NCBI GenBank assembly: GCA_946410535.1
Contig: CAMKAR010000093.1
Coordinates: 1 to 7,862 of the forward strand
Length of the DNA stretch: 7,862 bases
DNA from: an uncultured Bacteroidales bacterium
Lineage (GTDB): Bacteria > Bacteroidota > Bacteroidia > Bacteroidales > F082
Direction of reading: 5' to 3'
Below the pieces are notes generated by a model. That model saw only the letters and a program-made list of their open reading frames with translations. It ran no database searches and was not told the origin of the DNA. The position numbers and the translations under genes are program-made. Below, piece by piece: positions 6,033 through 7,862 of this stretch (within the stretch, counting starts at the first letter, position 1; each line of letters opens with the position of its first letter).

Positions 6033-6916
6033 GATTCGCTTTTTTGGGGTCTATGGTGTTTCCAACGACGATGCGACCACAGCCAGTTGTCGGGGTTCTC
6101 GTTGATGAAACGCTCGACGCAACGCACATAACGTTCCATGATTTGGCCATTGGCGGCTTCCTTCGGGTTGTCGCAAACCGTCTCAAACGTCACCTCAAAC
6201 CGTCCCCTACCCTTCCTAACCATGCTGACGAACACGACGGCATAGTCCAATTTCTTGGCGATGCGCTCGATGCCCGTAAACCAGCAGGTGTCCTGATGGA
6301 GGAATGTGGTCCAATAGTCCGACTCATGGCCAAACGAAGTTTGGTCGGCCATCATCAGCACGCCGTTTTGCTTGTCGCGAAGCTGCACCAAACGGCGCAA
6401 AACCGAGTTGGATTCCACCATTTCAAGTCGGCAGTCCTTGGTGCGCATATATAGCATAAGTTGCTCAAACGCATCGTTTTTCACCCGCTTGTAAACGGCA
6501 AGGCCATTGTGAGGCGTCAATTCAGGGATCAACTTTCCGAACCATTCCCAGTTGCCCGAATGCGGGATGGCATAAAAGATGTTCTTTTTGCGCTCATAGA
6601 GTTGGGTGACGAGTTCGGGGTTGGTGTAAGCGATGCGGTATTTATAGCCGTTGGGCTTCATCCTCAGCATCTTGGGAGCCTCAACGAACATGTCGCAAAG
6701 GTTGCGATAGAAATGCCGTTCGATGGTCTTGATCTCTTTTGCCTCTTTTTCAGGAAACGAATGCAAAAGATTGTCTCTGACCACTTTGCGACGATATCTT
6801 GCGATATGGTAGACCAAAAAGTAATAGCAATCGGACTTCAGATAGAGAAGCCAATAGGGATGGACGGACTGGAACTGCATCCATAGCCTCACGATATGAA
6901 AGCCCAATCTTTGCAT
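6029..6916 (-). CDS. LpxL/HtrB-family lipid acyltransferase
   Basis: A 295-residue member of the late lipid A acyltransferase family, which moves an acyl chain from acyl-ACP to a lipid A precursor at the inner membrane. The acyltransferase H-x4-E motif is HSGNWE, with H119 and E124. Other family marks are YRRKVVRDNLLHSFPEKE near 41-58, the segment GVLMMADQTSFG near 185-196, and the closing NPDNWLWSHRRWK at 274-286. The N-terminal part is hydrophobic and aromatic (about 21-40) and could associate with the membrane; a cleavable signal is not evident. It starts 3 bases after the GWxTD stop and overlaps the glycosyltransferase start by 4 bases, so all three are one operon. An acyltransferase for another envelope lipid is possible; the exact acceptor cannot be read from sequence. 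Confidence 0.9.
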   Translation of the reverse strand: MQRLGFHIVRLWMQFQSVHPYWLLYLKSDCYYFLVYHIARYRRKVVRDNLLHSFPEKEAKEIKTIERHFYRNLCDMFVEAPKMLRMKPNGYKYRIAYTNPELVTQLYERKKNIFYAIPHSGNWEWFGKLIPELTPHNGLAVYKRVKNDAFEQLMLYMRTKDCRLEMVESNSVLRRLVQLRDKQNGVLMMADQTSFGHESDYWTTFLHQDTCWFTGIERIAKKLDYAVVFVSMVRKGRGRFEVTFETVCDNPKEAANGQIMERYVRCVERFINENPDNWLWSHRRWKHHRPQKSES

Positions 6917-6919
6917 GGC

Positions 6920-7862
6920 TTATCTCGGATTGTTATAGAGTTCGCCGGCATGTGAGCCCCAACCTTTTTCGTACTCGGTTTGGTCGACGCCCTGGTCATA
7001 GCCCTGGCCATAGATGCGCGAATAGATTTCGAGCTGCCAACGCGGGTTGTTGACTTCGCCCACCATGTCGGAATGGATGAGCTGATAGTCGTTGGAGGCG
7101 GTGTCTTTCGTCATGAACACAAAACGCTTGTTGCGTTGGCCGGCCACCTCGTAGTAATGCCAAATCTCATAGGGATAAGCTCCTGGCTCATTGGGACTTT
7201 CCATGATCTTGTCGGGCTGTCCGTACTTCAGGAACACATAGCCACGGTCGGAACGGTAGCCAGGGAACGAGGTAGTCTTGAACGACGCATTGACACGTCT
7301 GACAGCGGCCAGGTAGTCGTCGAAGCCGCGCTTGGGATTCATCGGCGAGCGGGCACTCCAGAAATTGAAGAGGAACTGCTGCATGGTCTTCATGTCGTCG
7401 GTCTTCACCAAGTTGACGGAATAATCGCGTTCGATCTCGGTGCAAACGGGGTCGAGATAGCGGATATATTTGCGCAAGGTGTCGATTTCGGTGATGTTGG
7501 TGACAAAAGTGTTTTCGATGTTCACCCCCGACAAGTCGGCCATGTCGTAGCTCACGCTCGGGTTGCTGCGCTGGAAGAACCAGCTCTTGGAGCAAATCAA
7601 GGCGTTGCTACGGTCGTGCATCTCGATGACAAGGTAATAGTTGCCCGAAGGCAAGTCCTTGATATCAATGGAGTTGAGCAACACATTGACCTTGTTCACA
7701 TCGAAGCGCTTGTTATAGGTATAGTTCTGCATCCTGTTCGACGATTCCACCGTCTCGATGTAATAGCTCACGAGATACTTGCCCTCGGCATACAGTTTGT
7801 CGCTGTTGTAAAGCTCGACATAGAAGTTGATCTTTTCGTCGTTTGAGCCATAGAAAGGATAG
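6920..7862 (-). CDS. GWxTD-domain protein, C-terminal part (gene cut by window edge)
   Basis: 313 residues are visible and the frame stays open to the right edge, so the start lies outside; the GTG at 7771 is internal. The molecular function of the family is unknown. Visible regions in order: a beta-rich, Ig-like stretch (FYVELYNSDKLYAEG, then NYYLVIEMHD and SKSWFFQR), a helical linker (LRKYIRYLDPVCTEIERD), NFWSARSP, and the GWxTD domain itself. The signature appears as GYRSDRGYVFLKYGQPDKI (7261 downward), so G and D are kept but W and T are replaced by Y and S. Then come YEIWHYYE, RFVFMTKD and YQLIHSD, which fit the domain core, and a C-terminus in ELYNNPR, as in Bacteroidota relatives. Export is likely from family knowledge, but the signal peptide would be off-window. 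It heads the visible part of the operon with the acyltransferase and glycosyltransferase. Confidence 0.85.
   Translation of the reverse strand, partial: YPFYGSNDEKINFYVELYNSDKLYAEGKYLVSYYIETVESSNRMQNYTYNKRFDVNKVNVLLNSIDIKDLPSGNYYLVIEMHDRSNALICSKSWFFQRSNPSVSYDMADLSGVNIENTFVTNITEIDTLRKYIRYLDPVCTEIERDYSVNLVKTDDMKTMQQFLFNFWSARSPMNPKRGFDDYLAAVRRVNASFKTTSFPGYRSDRGYVFLKYGQPDKIMESPNEPGAYPYEIWHYYEVAGQRNKRFVFMTKDTASNDYQLIHSDMVGEVNNPRWQLEIYSRIYGQGYDQGVDQTEYEKGWGSHAGELYNNPR

Noticed and set aside
5274..6131. Plus-strand open frame of 285 codons opposite the glycosyltransferase
   Set aside because: It is a shadow of a well-supported GT2 gene; it has no recognisable motif and no upstream promoter.
6980..7846. 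Long plus-strand open frame of 288 codons opposite the GWxTD gene
   Set aside because: It is antisense to a gene with clear family motifs; its translation is rich in V, H, G and D without domain features, which is typical of a codon-bias shadow.

Overview
The window reads as a chromosomal segment of a member of the Bacteroidota, most likely order Bacteroidales. Three things point there. It encodes a PorQ-type type IX secretion protein and a GWxTD-domain protein, both characteristic of this phylum, and a NusB with the long N-terminal extension usual in it. Its promoters look like the Bacteroides type (-7 box TAnnTTTG), and Shine-Dalgarno sequences are weak or absent. Coding density is high. 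The longest gap without a gene is 154 bases (3297-3450). No tRNA, rRNA, CRISPR, transposase or phage gene was seen.

Layout. Positions 1-2648 carry a minus-strand series transcribed nusB -> porQ -> recF; recF runs off the left edge. A 135-base divergent region separates nusB from the plus-strand ferritin gene (2784-3296). The ferritin gene faces an Fe-S aldo/keto reductase (3451-4482, minus) across a convergent gap with a clear hairpin terminator and an inverted/direct repeat cluster. The reductase and aroQ (4594-5013, plus) are divergent, and each has a recognisable promoter. aroQ collides tail to tail with a minus-strand operon that enters from the right edge: GWxTD protein (partial) -> LpxL/HtrB-like acyltransferase -> family 2 glycosyltransferase. 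In that operon the genes are 3 bases apart and then overlap as ATGA.

The roles are mostly housekeeping: DNA repair (recF), transcription antitermination/rRNA synthesis (nusB), iron storage (ferritin) and the shikimate pathway (aroQ). Two elements concern the cell surface. PorQ is an outer-membrane barrel of the type IX secretion attachment machinery. The GWxTD/acyltransferase/glycosyltransferase operon is probably involved in building an envelope lipid or glycan.

I did not find a convincing new multi-gene system. The parts most worth a second look are the GWxTD-acyltransferase-glycosyltransferase unit with its altered GWxTD motif (GYRSD), the composite short repeats upstream of recF, the AATTCGTGG-type repeat between ferritin and the reductase, and the dyad between the divergent nusB and ferritin promoters.
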